A DNA stretch of 64,000 nt from JASHVB01 sp035508435. Lineage in GTDB: Bacteria > Pseudomonadota > Alphaproteobacteria > Acetobacterales > Acetobacteraceae. The notes beneath the pieces are model-generated. The model did not search any database. It was not told the DNA's origin and was given only the letters and a program-made list of their open reading frames with translations. The translations under genes were made by a program, and so were the position numbers. Shown piece by piece: positions 24,900 to 32,741 of the stretch; the first letter of the stretch is position 1; each line of letters begins with the position of its first letter. The DNA lies in contig DATJNA010000079.1 in NCBI GenBank assembly GCA_035508435.1, positions 40,699 to 104,698 on the forward strand, written 5' to 3'.

Positions 24900-26279
24900 T
24901 TACATCTCGACTTGCGCGAAAATCTGCTTGCAGCGCTTGAACGCCTTATCGATTGCGTCCGCCGGCTTCATGCCGTTCTTGATCACGTCGGCATGCGCCG
25001 TGCCCCAAAGTTGCTCGGCATTGGCCTGGCCCCAGGCCGGCGTGTAGCCTTCGAACACCGGCAGAGTCGGGTTGACCACGCCTTCCTCGATGTACGGCTT
25101 CAGGCACGGCTCGTCCTTGTTCTGCAGCCAGAACGGATCGCTCATCACCACCGAGTGGATGGTGGGGAACCAGCGGCCCAGGCCGGCCTTCAGATTGTCG
25201 TTCATCACCTTGGGCTGCATGAAGTATTTCATGAAGTCCTTGGCGACCTCGATGCCCTTGGCGCCCTTCGGGATGAAGCCGCCGCCGGCATTGATCTGGG
25301 TCTTCATCGGCGTGCCGTCGTTCTTCAGCTTCGGCGCCAGCGTCTTCATGTCGTGCATGAAGGCCTGCTTGTCGCTGTACATCGCCAGTTCGGTGGACAA
25401 CGTGCCGTCGAAGTCCATCATGAACAGCTTCTCATGATAGCCGTTGTTGTCGTCGGCGTCGTTCCAACTCAGCGCCTCGGGCGGCACCACGCCCGACTTG
25501 TACAGATTGGTCATGAACTCGACCGACTTGATGCACGCTTCGCGGATCTTGGGATCGTCCACGTGCAGCTTGCCGTCGGGGGTGATGATGCCCTCGCCGC
25601 CATTGGCGATCACGAAATGGGTGAACACGTTGTTGCCGTCGTTCGGTCCGACGGTGGTGATCTGCAGGCCGCAGGCGTACAGGTGGCGCATGCCCTTGGC
25701 GCGCAGCGGCTTCTGTGCCTGCGCCAGGTAGGTCCACACGCCGTCCCACTTGTCGGGGATTTCCGACATCTTCAGGCCGGCTTTCTCCACCAGGTCGCCC
25801 CAGATGTGGAACGGCGTGGCACCCTGCTTGATCGGGCACAGGTAATAGCTGCGCGCCTTGGTCACCTTGTTGAAGAAGGTGGCGCCCAGCTTTGCGGTCT
25901 CGTGGAGCTGTGACTCGTACGGCTTCACCACGTCGCTGACGTCGGCGATTTTGTCGTCCCATGCGTTCTGCGGCAGGATCGATGACGGAGCGTCATGGAA
26001 CATCAGGTCGGGCACGTCGCCGCTGGTGAGCGCGGAGATGATCTTCTGGTTCAGCGCCATGAACGGCATGATGCTGTAATCCAGCTTGTTGCCGCTCTCC
26101 TTCATGTAGTCTTCGCATACCTGCTTCATCGCCGCATCTTCTTGCGGAATGAAGCCCTGATTGATCCAGCAGACCGCGGTTTTTGCCTGGGCATTGGCGA
26201 TGTACGGACGCGCCAGCGCTCCGCCTGCCGCAACCGCAACGGAGCCCCGAAGTACAGATCGCCTGCTCAGATGTTTCAT
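24900..26279 (-). CDS. ABC transporter substrate-binding protein, Tat-exported (cassette B)
   Basis: Periplasmic binding protein of 459 residues with twin-arginine signal SRRSVLRG and cleavage near ANAQA. It is the most divergent of the four: richer in Met and Cys (e.g. VCWINQG, DEPCLKPYIEEG) and with WNDADDNNGYHEK in place of NAFHAK, plus MDFDGTLSTE. It serves a cassette with two permease pairs downstream (MalF-MalG-MalF-MalG). GGGAG lies eight bases before the ATG; a consensus-spaced promoter is about 75-100 bases upstream. Confidence 0.93.
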   Translation of the reverse strand: MKHLSRRSVLRGSVAVAAGGALARPYIANAQAKTAVCWINQGFIPQEDAAMKQVCEDYMKESGNKLDYSIMPFMALNQKIISALTSGDVPDLMFHDAPSSILPQNAWDDKIADVSDVVKPYESQLHETAKLGATFFNKVTKARSYYLCPIKQGATPFHIWGDLVEKAGLKMSEIPDKWDGVWTYLAQAQKPLRAKGMRHLYACGLQITTVGPNDGNNVFTHFVIANGGEGIITPDGKLHVDDPKIREACIKSVEFMTNLYKSGVVPPEALSWNDADDNNGYHEKLFMMDFDGTLSTELAMYSDKQAFMHDMKTLAPKLKNDGTPMKTQINAGGGFIPKGAKGIEVAKDFMKYFMQPKVMNDNLKAGLGRWFPTIHSVVMSDPFWLQNKDEPCLKPYIEEGVVNPTLPVFEGYTPAWGQANAEQLWGTAHADVIKNGMKPADAIDKAFKRCKQIFAQVEM

Positions 26280-26352
26280 GTTCCGTTCTCCCTGCTGCCC
26301 ACACCCTGGGCCGGCGCCGCGGTTCCGCCGAGACGCTTCGTTTCACTCTGCC

Positions 26353-26381
26353 AATTCAGCGGGGAGTTAATGGCGTGTCAA
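26353..26381 (-). promoter_or_regulatory. promoter of the cassette B operon
   Basis: Minus strand TTGACA (26376-26381), 17-base spacer, TGAATT (26353-26358). Best-spaced of the four related promoters; the -10 is identical to the candidate -10 of cassette A. Confidence 0.55.
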
Positions 26382-26455
26382 GTGGAGAGTCGGTAATCCG
26401 CGGGCGCGCGCCGCCGGCGGCGGCGCGGGGCCACCGTTCCGGGTACGATCGCAGG

Positions 26456-26475
26456 CCGGGGCGGCAGCGCCCCGG
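26456..26475 (-). other. perfect GC hairpin after the cassette C permease
   Basis: CCGGGGCG-gcag-CGCCCCGG, an 8-base perfect stem with a tetraloop, only a few bases beyond the stop of the cassette C MalG-type gene and upstream of the cassette B promoter. No T-run follows, so it may be a factor-assisted transcript end or an mRNA-stabilising structure. Confidence 0.4.
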
Positions 26476-26483
26476 TTGTCGCT

Positions 26484-27374
26484 TCAGCCCTTCACTCCAC
26501 CCATGGTCAGCCCGGCGCTCATCTTGCTCCGGAACATGTAGTAAACAGCCACCGGCAGCAGCGAGTAGATGATCGCCGTGGCCATCATCAGGTTCCACGG
26601 CGACTCGTCGCTGTTGAGGAATTGTGCCAGTGCCACCGCCACCGTCATGCTGCTGTCCGACGAGAGCAGCAGGTACTGGTAGAGGAACTCGTTCCACGAC
26701 AGCAGCAGGGCATAGGTGCCGACCGCGACCATCGCCGGGGCCATCAGCGGCAGGTAGATCCGCCAGTACACCTGGAGCGGCGAAGCACCGTCGATGCGCG
26801 CCGCCTCGTCGAGCTCCATAGGGATGCTCGCGCCATAGTTGAGGAAGATGAAAATCGCATAAGGCGTCGCGAAGGTGACCAAAGAGGCGATCACCGCCCA
26901 GATGTTGTTCACCATCCCGTAGTCAGTCATGATGACATAGAACGGGATGGAGAGGAACGTCGCCGGGATCACGTAGGTCAGCAAGGCGGCATTGGTAACG
27001 ATCCAGCCATGGCGGATCCGCATGCGGCCGACCGCGAAGCTGGTCAACGAGGCGATGAGCAACGTGAAAAACACCGTCATCGCGCCCATGTACAGGCTGT
27101 TCCAGTACTGGTGCCAGAAATGTTCCAGGTACCAGAAGCTCTCGGTGACCACCACCCAGAATGCGTTCATCGTGGGGTTCACCGGATAGGTGCTGCTGGT
27201 GAACACGTCGCCATGCCGCTGCAAGGCCACCATGATCATGTTGTAGATCGGCAGGACCGACCAGACCACCAGCACGAAGCCGAGCAAGATACACAGCGCC
27301 TCGATGAGCCAGGCGCGTGCCCGGTAGTTCCGGCGCCTGGGCCGGACGCCGCCGGTTGCAACCGAGGCGCTCAC
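26484..27374 (-). CDS. carbohydrate ABC transporter permease, MalG type (cassette C)
   Basis: MalG-type subunit of 296 residues; EAA loop DEAARIDGASPLQVYWRIYLP, with Leu for the Trp found in the other three. The loop before it reads FIFLNYGASIP instead of FSQYGRSIP. Starts by ATGA overlap with the MalF-type gene and ends the cassette. Confidence 0.92.
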   Translation of the reverse strand: MSASVATGGVRPRRRNYRARAWLIEALCILLGFVLVVWSVLPIYNMIMVALQRHGDVFTSSTYPVNPTMNAFWVVVTESFWYLEHFWHQYWNSLYMGAMTVFFTLLIASLTSFAVGRMRIRHGWIVTNAALLTYVIPATFLSIPFYVIMTDYGMVNNIWAVIASLVTFATPYAIFIFLNYGASIPMELDEAARIDGASPLQVYWRIYLPLMAPAMVAVGTYALLLSWNEFLYQYLLLSSDSSMTVAVALAQFLNSDESPWNLMMATAIIYSLLPVAVYYMFRSKMSAGLTMGGVKG

Positions 27375-28309
27375 AATTGCACCTCCGCGGTGCGCATCTT
27401 CCGCATCAGGATCAGCACCAGCGGGATCAGCAGCGGCAGCGCCGTCATCACGGCCGCCATGCCGAGGTCAGGCTCGGCGATCGTATAGGCATCGCGGATG
27501 CCGAGCGTCGCCAGCACGTTGGTGGTCAGCGCCGGGCCGCCGCCGGAGACGAAATATACCGTGGTGAAGTCGCCCATTGTGAAGATCGTCGAGAGCAGCG
27601 TGCAGATCAGATACAGGTTGGCGAGCAATGGGAAGGTGACGTGGGTGAACTGGCGGATACCGCTGGCGCCGTCGACTTCGGCGGACTCGTAGAGTTCCTG
27701 CGGAATTGCCATGCGGCCGGCGAGCAATATCACGGTCCAGAACGGCATCCACTTCCAGATGTAGGAAACGATCACCGAGCCCAGCGCGAGCCAGCGCGAG
27801 GTATCAAGGAACTGCGGGCCGTCGATGTGGAACCAGTTCCACATCATGTTGTCCAGCAATCCCCACTGGCTGTTGAGCATCCAATGGATCGACAGGAATG
27901 TAGGCAGAGCCGGCACCGCCCAAGGCAGTATGAAGACGACCAGCACGGCCTTCACCCAAGCCCGCTTCCGCATGAAGAAGCCGGATAGCAGCAGAGCAAA
28001 GAACAGTTTTACGTTCACGCCGACAGCGAGGTAGACGATCGTGTTGACGATCGACATCCGATAGATCGGGTCTTCCCAAAGCTGCTGATACAGCGCCGGG
28101 GAATGCCCCATCCACAGGCCATAGAGCACCGGATAGATCACGAACGCGAGGAAAATGGCCATGTACGGGATGCAGAAAGCGACGGCCCACGTGTACTCCG
28201 AGCCTTGCAGCCCGCCACGCCACAGGCGCCGCCGCTGTTGCGGCAACGCGTATGCCCGGGCCGCCTGAGACAGCGCAGGCGCCGTCTGCATCCCCTGCAT
28301 CCCGTCCAT
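27371..28309 (-). CDS. carbohydrate ABC transporter permease, MalF type (cassette C)
   Basis: MalF-type subunit of 312 residues. EAA loop ELYESAEVDGASGIRQF; conserved region TMGDFTTVYFVSGGGPALTT. The N-terminus is extended (MDGMQGMQTAPALSQ) relative to the paralogues and contains three Met codons, so the exact start is uncertain by up to seven codons. Nine bases separate it from the binding-protein stop, the same spacing as in cassette A. Confidence 0.9.
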   Translation of the reverse strand: MDGMQGMQTAPALSQAARAYALPQQRRRLWRGGLQGSEYTWAVAFCIPYMAIFLAFVIYPVLYGLWMGHSPALYQQLWEDPIYRMSIVNTIVYLAVGVNVKLFFALLLSGFFMRKRAWVKAVLVVFILPWAVPALPTFLSIHWMLNSQWGLLDNMMWNWFHIDGPQFLDTSRWLALGSVIVSYIWKWMPFWTVILLAGRMAIPQELYESAEVDGASGIRQFTHVTFPLLANLYLICTLLSTIFTMGDFTTVYFVSGGGPALTTNVLATLGIRDAYTIAEPDLGMAAVMTALPLLIPLVLILMRKMRTAEVQL

Positions 28310-28318
28310 GAATACCTC

Positions 28319-29698
28319 TCAGCTTTGTACGATTTTGTATTGGTCCACGATCGCCTGGATCTGGCTGAAGCCCTTCGCCGCCGCGTCCTGCGGCTTGACG
28401 CCGTTGCGGATCACGTCGGCCTGCATCTGGCCCCAGATCTGCTGCGCGTTCGCCACCGCGATGCCGGGATTGTAAACGTAGTAGAACGGCACCGACGGCA
28501 TCAGCAGCCCTTCGGTCACGTACGGCTTGCGATGTGGATCGGCCATCCACCACGGATCGTTCTTGACGATCTCGGGCATGCACGGCAGCCAGCGGCCCAG
28601 GCCGGCTTTCAGGTACTGACCCGCCACCTTGGGCTGGGTGATGTACTTGATGAAGTCCTTGCCGACGGCCTCGTTCTTGCAGCCCTTCGCCATGAAGCAG
28701 CCGCCGGCGCCGACCTCGGCGGGTGTCGCCTGGCCGTTGTCGCTCAGTGGCAGCCCCAGCGTCACTGCGTCGTCGTAGTTCTGCTTGTTATGATACATCG
28801 CCACTTCGGTGGAAATCGTGCCATCGAAGTCCATCAGGATGGTCTTGGCGTGGAAGGCGTTGTTATCGTCGGCGTCGTTCCAGCTCAACACGCCCGGCGG
28901 GACATAGCCCTCCTTGTAGCAGGACGTGGTGAACTCGATGGTCTTGATCACGGCTTCCTTGACCTGCGGGTCGTCGAAATGCGCCTTGCCGTCCGAGGTC
29001 ATGAAGTTCTGGCCGCCGCGGGCAAGCACCTGGCCATAGAAGAAGTTATTGCCGTCGGCCGGACCGGTGCTGGTGATCTGCATCCCGTACACATAGAATC
29101 CGCGATGGCCCTTGTTGCGCAGGATCGCCTGCATCGGCTTGAACCAGTTCCAGAACGCGGTCCAGGTCTTTGGCGCGTCCGCCATGTTGTAGCCGGCCTC
29201 CTTCACCAGGTCGCCCCAGACGTGGATCGGGATGCAGGCGGTCTTGTGCGGTGCCAGGTAGTAGCCGCGCTTCTTGGTAACGGCGTTGTAGTACTGCGCC
29301 GCCAGATTCACGGTCGGCAGGTACTGGGCCTTGTATTGCTCGCAGATCTCGCTGAGATCGATCAGTTTGTCGTGCCAGGCGTTCTGCGGAATGATCAGTG
29401 CGTCGGCGACGTCGTGGCTCATGATGTCGGGCACGGCGCCGGTGGTCAGCGCCGAGATGATCTTCTGCGCCAGCGGCGCGAACGGCACGATGCTCAGGTC
29501 GATCTTGTTGCCGCTCTGTTTCTCGTAATCGGCGACCACCTGCTTCAACGCGGCGTCTTCTTCGGGGACGAAGCCCTGGGTGAACCACGCGGTCGCGGTC
29601 GTCGCCGCGGCATTGGCAATATACGGACGCGCGAGCGCCCCTCCTGCCGCCAGGCCAAGCGTCGCCTGCAGCACCGAGCGCCTGCTCAGTTCACTCAT
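28319..29698 (-). CDS. ABC transporter substrate-binding protein, Tat-exported (cassette C)
   Basis: Periplasmic binding protein of about 459 residues. Twin-arginine signal ELSRRSVLQ, then ANAAAT cleavage region. Signatures LSWNDADDNNAFHAK and MDFDGTISTEVAMYHNKQ. It is very similar along its whole length to the neighbouring upstream binding protein (STGPADGNN, GYVPPGVLSWNDADDNN and NPGIAVANAQQ-WGQMQA are shared), so the two are tandem duplicates. I used the ATG aligned with the paralogues' starts; an ATG two codons earlier is closer to the AGGGAG site. The extra Cys residues (TACIP, GGCFMAKGCKN, WLPCMPE) could form disulfides, though Tat export of folded protein would place that step in the cytoplasm or after export. 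Confidence 0.92.
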   Translation of the reverse strand: MSELSRRSVLQATLGLAAGGALARPYIANAAATTATAWFTQGFVPEEDAALKQVVADYEKQSGNKIDLSIVPFAPLAQKIISALTTGAVPDIMSHDVADALIIPQNAWHDKLIDLSEICEQYKAQYLPTVNLAAQYYNAVTKKRGYYLAPHKTACIPIHVWGDLVKEAGYNMADAPKTWTAFWNWFKPMQAILRNKGHRGFYVYGMQITSTGPADGNNFFYGQVLARGGQNFMTSDGKAHFDDPQVKEAVIKTIEFTTSCYKEGYVPPGVLSWNDADDNNAFHAKTILMDFDGTISTEVAMYHNKQNYDDAVTLGLPLSDNGQATPAEVGAGGCFMAKGCKNEAVGKDFIKYITQPKVAGQYLKAGLGRWLPCMPEIVKNDPWWMADPHRKPYVTEGLLMPSVPFYYVYNPGIAVANAQQIWGQMQADVIRNGVKPQDAAAKGFSQIQAIVDQYKIVQS

Positions 29699-29772
29699 GA
29701 TCATCTTTCTCCCTGTTCGCCCTCGTTGGGGTCCTGCGTGCCGTGACCGGCCAATTTGAGTTGCACGCTCAA

Positions 29773-29801
29773 ATCACACTGCCCCTACATAAACCTGTCA
29801 A
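29773..29801 (-). promoter_or_regulatory. promoter of the cassette C operon
   Basis: Minus strand TTCAC-TTGACA-GG (-35 at 29796-29801), 17-base spacer, TGTGAT (29773-29778). The spacer includes the CCCTACAT block (on +) also found twice upstream of the neighbouring binding-protein gene. Confidence 0.55.
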
Positions 29802-29847
29802 GTGAATAAACGCAGAGCTACACTGCATCAAATCTTACCGGACATCA

Positions 29848-29885
29848 AAATCGCAGACCGCCATTGTGCACCGCAGCGCGTCTGC
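29848..29885 (-). terminator. possible transcript end of the orphan binding-protein gene
   Basis: GCAGAC / GTCTGC arms flank a GC-rich interior that can pair further, followed on the minus strand by GATTTTGATG. The T-run is short, so confidence is low. It lies between the orphan binding-protein stop and the cassette C promoter, where an end would separate the two transcripts. Confidence 0.3.
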
Positions 29886-29944
29886 GTTGCCCCATGCCGG
29901 TCAGCCGGAGCAGCGGTGGACGCTGTTCCGGTTCGCTGCCTGCT

Positions 29945-31333
29945 TCAGCTTTCGACGATCTTGTAGTTCTCCAGGATCGTTTCGATCTGCTTGAAGCCTT
30001 TGGCGGCCGCATCCTGCGGCCGCACGCCGTTGCGAATGACCTCGGCCTGCATCTGCCCCCAGACCTGCTGCGCATTCGCGACAGCAATGCCGGGATTGAA
30101 CGCATAGAAGGAAGCGATGGTCGGGCCGAGCAAACCTTCCCTTACATAGGGCGGTCGATGCGGATCCTTGGGATCCAGCCAGAACGGATCGGTCTTGACG
30201 ATGGACGGCATGGCCGGCAGCCAACGGCCCAGCCCCTCTTTCAGGTATTCGTTCGCGACTTTGGGCTGGCAGATGTAGCTGATGAACTGCTTGCCGGCGT
30301 CGACGTTCTTCGCCCCCTTCGCCATGATGCAGCCGCCCGCCCCAAGGCCGGCCGGCACAGCCTGGCCGTCATTGCCGAGCGGCAGCCCCAGCGTCACCAT
30401 CTCGTCGAAATACGCCTTCTTGTCGTGATACAGCGCCACTTCGGTGGAGATCGTGCCGTCGAAGTCCATCAGGATCGTCTTGGCGTGGAAGGCATTGTTG
30501 TCGTCGGCGTCGTTCCAGCTCAGCACGCCAGGCGGCACGTAGCCCTGCTTGTAGGCGGCGGTCGTGTACTCGATCGACCTGATCACCGCCTCCTTGACCT
30601 GCGGATCGTCGAAATGCGGCTTGCCGTCCGGCGTGACGAACTGGCGGCCGCCATTGGCAAGTACGAACGCATAGAACACGTTGTTGCCGTCGGCCGGTCC
30701 GGTGCTGGTGATCTGCAGGCCCAGCGAATAGAAGCCGCGATGCCCCTTGTCGCGCAGCTTCGCCTGCATCGGCTTGAACCAGTCCCAGAATGCATCCCAG
30801 GTCTTCGGCGCTTCGGCCATGTTGTAGCCGGCCTCCTTCACCAGGTCGCCCCAGATGTGGAATGGCACGCAGGCAGTCTTGTAAGGCGCGATGTACCAGC
30901 CGCGCTTCTTCGTCACGTTGTTGAAGTACTGCGAATCCAGACTGACCGTGGCAGCGTACTCGGACTTGTACTTCCCAACGATGTCGCTGAGATCGAGCAA
31001 TTTGTCGTTCCAGGCGTTCTGCGGCACGATCGTGAGGTCGGCCGCATCATAGGACATCACGTCCGGAACGTTGCCGGTGGTCAACGCGGACACGATCTTC
31101 TGCCCCAGCGGACCGAACGGAATGATGCTCAGGTCGATCGTGTCGCCGCTTTGCTTTTGGTATTCCGCGACCAGGCGTTTGATCGCCGCATCTTCCTCCG
31201 GCACGAATCCTTGTGTCCACCAGGCGGTGATGGTCTTGGCCGCGGCGTTGGCGATGTAGGGACGGCTCAGTGTCCCGGCTGCCGTCAGGGCGACACTGCC
31301 CCGCAGCACCGAGCGCCTGCTCAGGTTGCTCAT
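29945..31333 (-). CDS. ABC transporter substrate-binding protein, Tat-exported, without adjacent permeases
   Basis: Periplasmic binding protein of 462 residues, near-duplicate of the cassette C binding protein: same Tat signal (NLSRRSVLRG), YIANAAAKT cleavage region, GYVPPGVLSWNDADDNNAFHAK-type centre and PGIAVANAQQVWGQMQAEV end. A four-residue insertion DPKD occurs near DPFWLDPKDPHRPP. It has its own promoter and is separated from the next gene by about 245 bases containing another promoter, so it looks like a stand-alone binding protein delivering to permeases of cassette C, or to the binding-protein-less second pair of cassette B. Confidence 0.92.
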   Translation of the reverse strand: MSNLSRRSVLRGSVALTAAGTLSRPYIANAAAKTITAWWTQGFVPEEDAAIKRLVAEYQKQSGDTIDLSIIPFGPLGQKIVSALTTGNVPDVMSYDAADLTIVPQNAWNDKLLDLSDIVGKYKSEYAATVSLDSQYFNNVTKKRGWYIAPYKTACVPFHIWGDLVKEAGYNMAEAPKTWDAFWDWFKPMQAKLRDKGHRGFYSLGLQITSTGPADGNNVFYAFVLANGGRQFVTPDGKPHFDDPQVKEAVIRSIEYTTAAYKQGYVPPGVLSWNDADDNNAFHAKTILMDFDGTISTEVALYHDKKAYFDEMVTLGLPLGNDGQAVPAGLGAGGCIMAKGAKNVDAGKQFISYICQPKVANEYLKEGLGRWLPAMPSIVKTDPFWLDPKDPHRPPYVREGLLGPTIASFYAFNPGIAVANAQQVWGQMQAEVIRNGVRPQDAAAKGFKQIETILENYKIVES

Positions 31334-31401
31334 GACACGCTCCCTGTTTGCCCGCGTAGGGGCTGTTCGTGCCTTTAACGGCCGACGTTTCGTTTAGGCG
31401 C

Positions 31402-31432
31402 TCATAGAGGGACGCGCCGAGGCACCTGTCAA
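31402..31432 (-). promoter_or_regulatory. promoter of the orphan binding-protein gene
   Basis: Minus strand TTGACA-GG (-35 at 31427-31432). The -10 is poor: CTCTAT at 17, TCTATG at 18 or CTATGA at 19 bases. A weak -10 with an FNR-type box about 50 bases further upstream suggests activator dependence. Confidence 0.45.
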
Positions 31433-31463
31433 GAAAGCCCTACATTAATTGTCGGTAAATGCC

Positions 31464-31487
31464 CTACATCAATTTGATGTAGATCAA
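31464..31487. promoter_or_regulatory. FNR-type box overlapping a second palindrome
   Basis: TTGAT-GTAG-ATCAA (31474-31487) is a perfect FNR/FixK match. Its left half also forms the right arm of CTACATCAA-t-TTGATGTAG (31464-31482), a perfect 9-base inverted repeat. The block CCCTACATnAATT occurs twice as a direct repeat 24 bases apart (31438-31450 and 31462-31474). The FNR box centre is about 50 bases upstream of the -35 of the orphan binding-protein gene, compatible with a class I activator site. Confidence 0.6.
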
Positions 31488-31540
31488 CTGCACGGCTTTG
31501 CCCGCCGCGCCGCGTTGCGGGGCGGCGGCGTTGGCCGGCC

Positions 31541-32290
31541 TCAGCCTTCCGTGCCCCCGCGCCGTGCCGCCGCTGCTTCGGCCGACACCACCCCGCCGTG
31601 CGCCGCGGACCACGCCACCGGGTCCTCCAAGAACCGCCGCACTTCCGACAGCGCTGCCTCGGAAAAATACGGCCGGTCGGCGCAGGCCTCCAGCACGTCC
31701 CACCAGGTGCACAGGTGGTGCAGGGCAATATCCATCCGCGCCAGGGTTTCGAACGCCCCCGGGAACACGCCGTAGAAGAACACGACGAAGGTGTGGTTGA
31801 CGATCGCGCCCGCATCCCGCAGCGCCTGAGCGAAGCGGATCTTCGACTGGCCGTCGGTGGTCAGGTCTTCCACCAGCAGCGTGCGCTTGCCTTCCGGGAC
31901 GTCGCCCTCGATCAGCGACTGCCGCCCGAAGCCTTTCGCCTGCTTGCGCACATAGGCCATCGGCGCCGCCATCCGGTCGGCGATCCAGGCGGCGAACGGG
32001 ATGCCGGCGGTCTCGCCGCCCGCCACCGCCTCGATCGTCTCGTAACCGACATGGCGGTGGATCTTCTCCACCCCCAGCTCGCAGATCTTCGACCGCACGC
32101 GCGGGAAATAGATGATGCGCCGGCAGTCGATATAGACCGGCGACTTCCAGCCGGAGGTGAAGGTGAACGGCTCCTCCGGCCGGAACTTGATCGCCTGGAT
32201 CTCCAGCAACATGCGCGCGGTGGTCAGCGCGGCATCGCGGTCCCACACGGTGTTGGCACTCTTCGGCATGGCGGGGGCGGGCTTGGCCAT
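31541..32290 (-). CDS. pyrE: orotate phosphoribosyltransferase
   Basis: De novo pyrimidine synthesis: orotate plus PRPP to OMP. The PRPP-binding signature is TLLVEDLTTDGQSK (about residues 138-151); the catalytic Lys/Arg loop is VRKQAKGFGRQ (about 114-124); GGETAGIPFAAWIAD forms the dimer/active-site strand. At 249 residues it is longer than the usual ~215 because of a C-terminal helical extension (WDVLEACADRPYFSEAALSEV) present in some alphaproteobacterial PyrE proteins. No other pyrimidine gene is adjacent. Two possible starts lie eight codons apart (M1 and M9). Confidence 0.88.
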   Translation of the reverse strand: MAKPAPAMPKSANTVWDRDAALTTARMLLEIQAIKFRPEEPFTFTSGWKSPVYIDCRRIIYFPRVRSKICELGVEKIHRHVGYETIEAVAGGETAGIPFAAWIADRMAAPMAYVRKQAKGFGRQSLIEGDVPEGKRTLLVEDLTTDGQSKIRFAQALRDAGAIVNHTFVVFFYGVFPGAFETLARMDIALHHLCTWWDVLEACADRPYFSEAALSEVRRFLEDPVAWSAAHGGVVSAEAAAARRGGTEG

Positions 32291-32560
32291 CGTTTCGGTC
32301 CTCCGGATCGGCCGGCTCCTAGCCGCCGCCAGGCCGATATGTCTATCCGCGCGATCGTCGCGCCATCACGGGCCCGCCGGGTTGTGGCTGCGCCGCGCCG
32401 GCGGATGCGGAACAAGACATGGCGGCGCCTGCTTTCGTCAAGGCAACGGTGGCGGCGCAGGCGGGCCTCGTGGGAGCATCGAGCGGCCGGTTGCCGTTGC
32501 CCGGCATTCCCGCACCACGCTCCGCCATCACGCCCCGCCTCAGCACGCTTCGCATTTGCC
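32291..32560. other. intergenic region upstream of pyrE, no gene recognised
   Basis: Very GC-rich, open frames in several phases, none with a family match or ribosome binding site. It must hold the pyrE promoter, but I cannot point to convincing hexamers. Confidence 0.35.
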
Positions 32561-32660
32561 GGGTTCGCGCTACGCTTGCCGGGTTCGCGCTATGCTCGCC
32601 GAGTTCGCGCTACACTTGCCGGGTTCGCGCTATGCTCGCCGGGTTCGCGCTGCGTGTGCC
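32561..32660. repeat. 20-base tandem repeat, five units
   Basis: Units of GGGTTCGCGCTACGCTTGCC, exactly 20 bases each, alternate slightly between TACGCTTGCC/TACACTTGCC and TATGCTCGCC endings, giving a hint of a 40-base higher-order unit. The array ends about 80 bases before the tartrate dehydrogenase ATG. Confidence 0.75.
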
Positions 32661-32741
32661 GACTGCGCGGCGGATGCGGGTTGACGCCATCCGCCTCGCG
32701 GCGTCTGGTGCCGCCCGTTGAACCATCGGAAGGACACGTCC

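Noticed and set aside
17909..31333. Horizontally acquired island with mobile element
   Set aside because: No integrase, transposase, tRNA or direct-repeat ends seen and base composition looks like the neighbours; tandem duplication explains it better.
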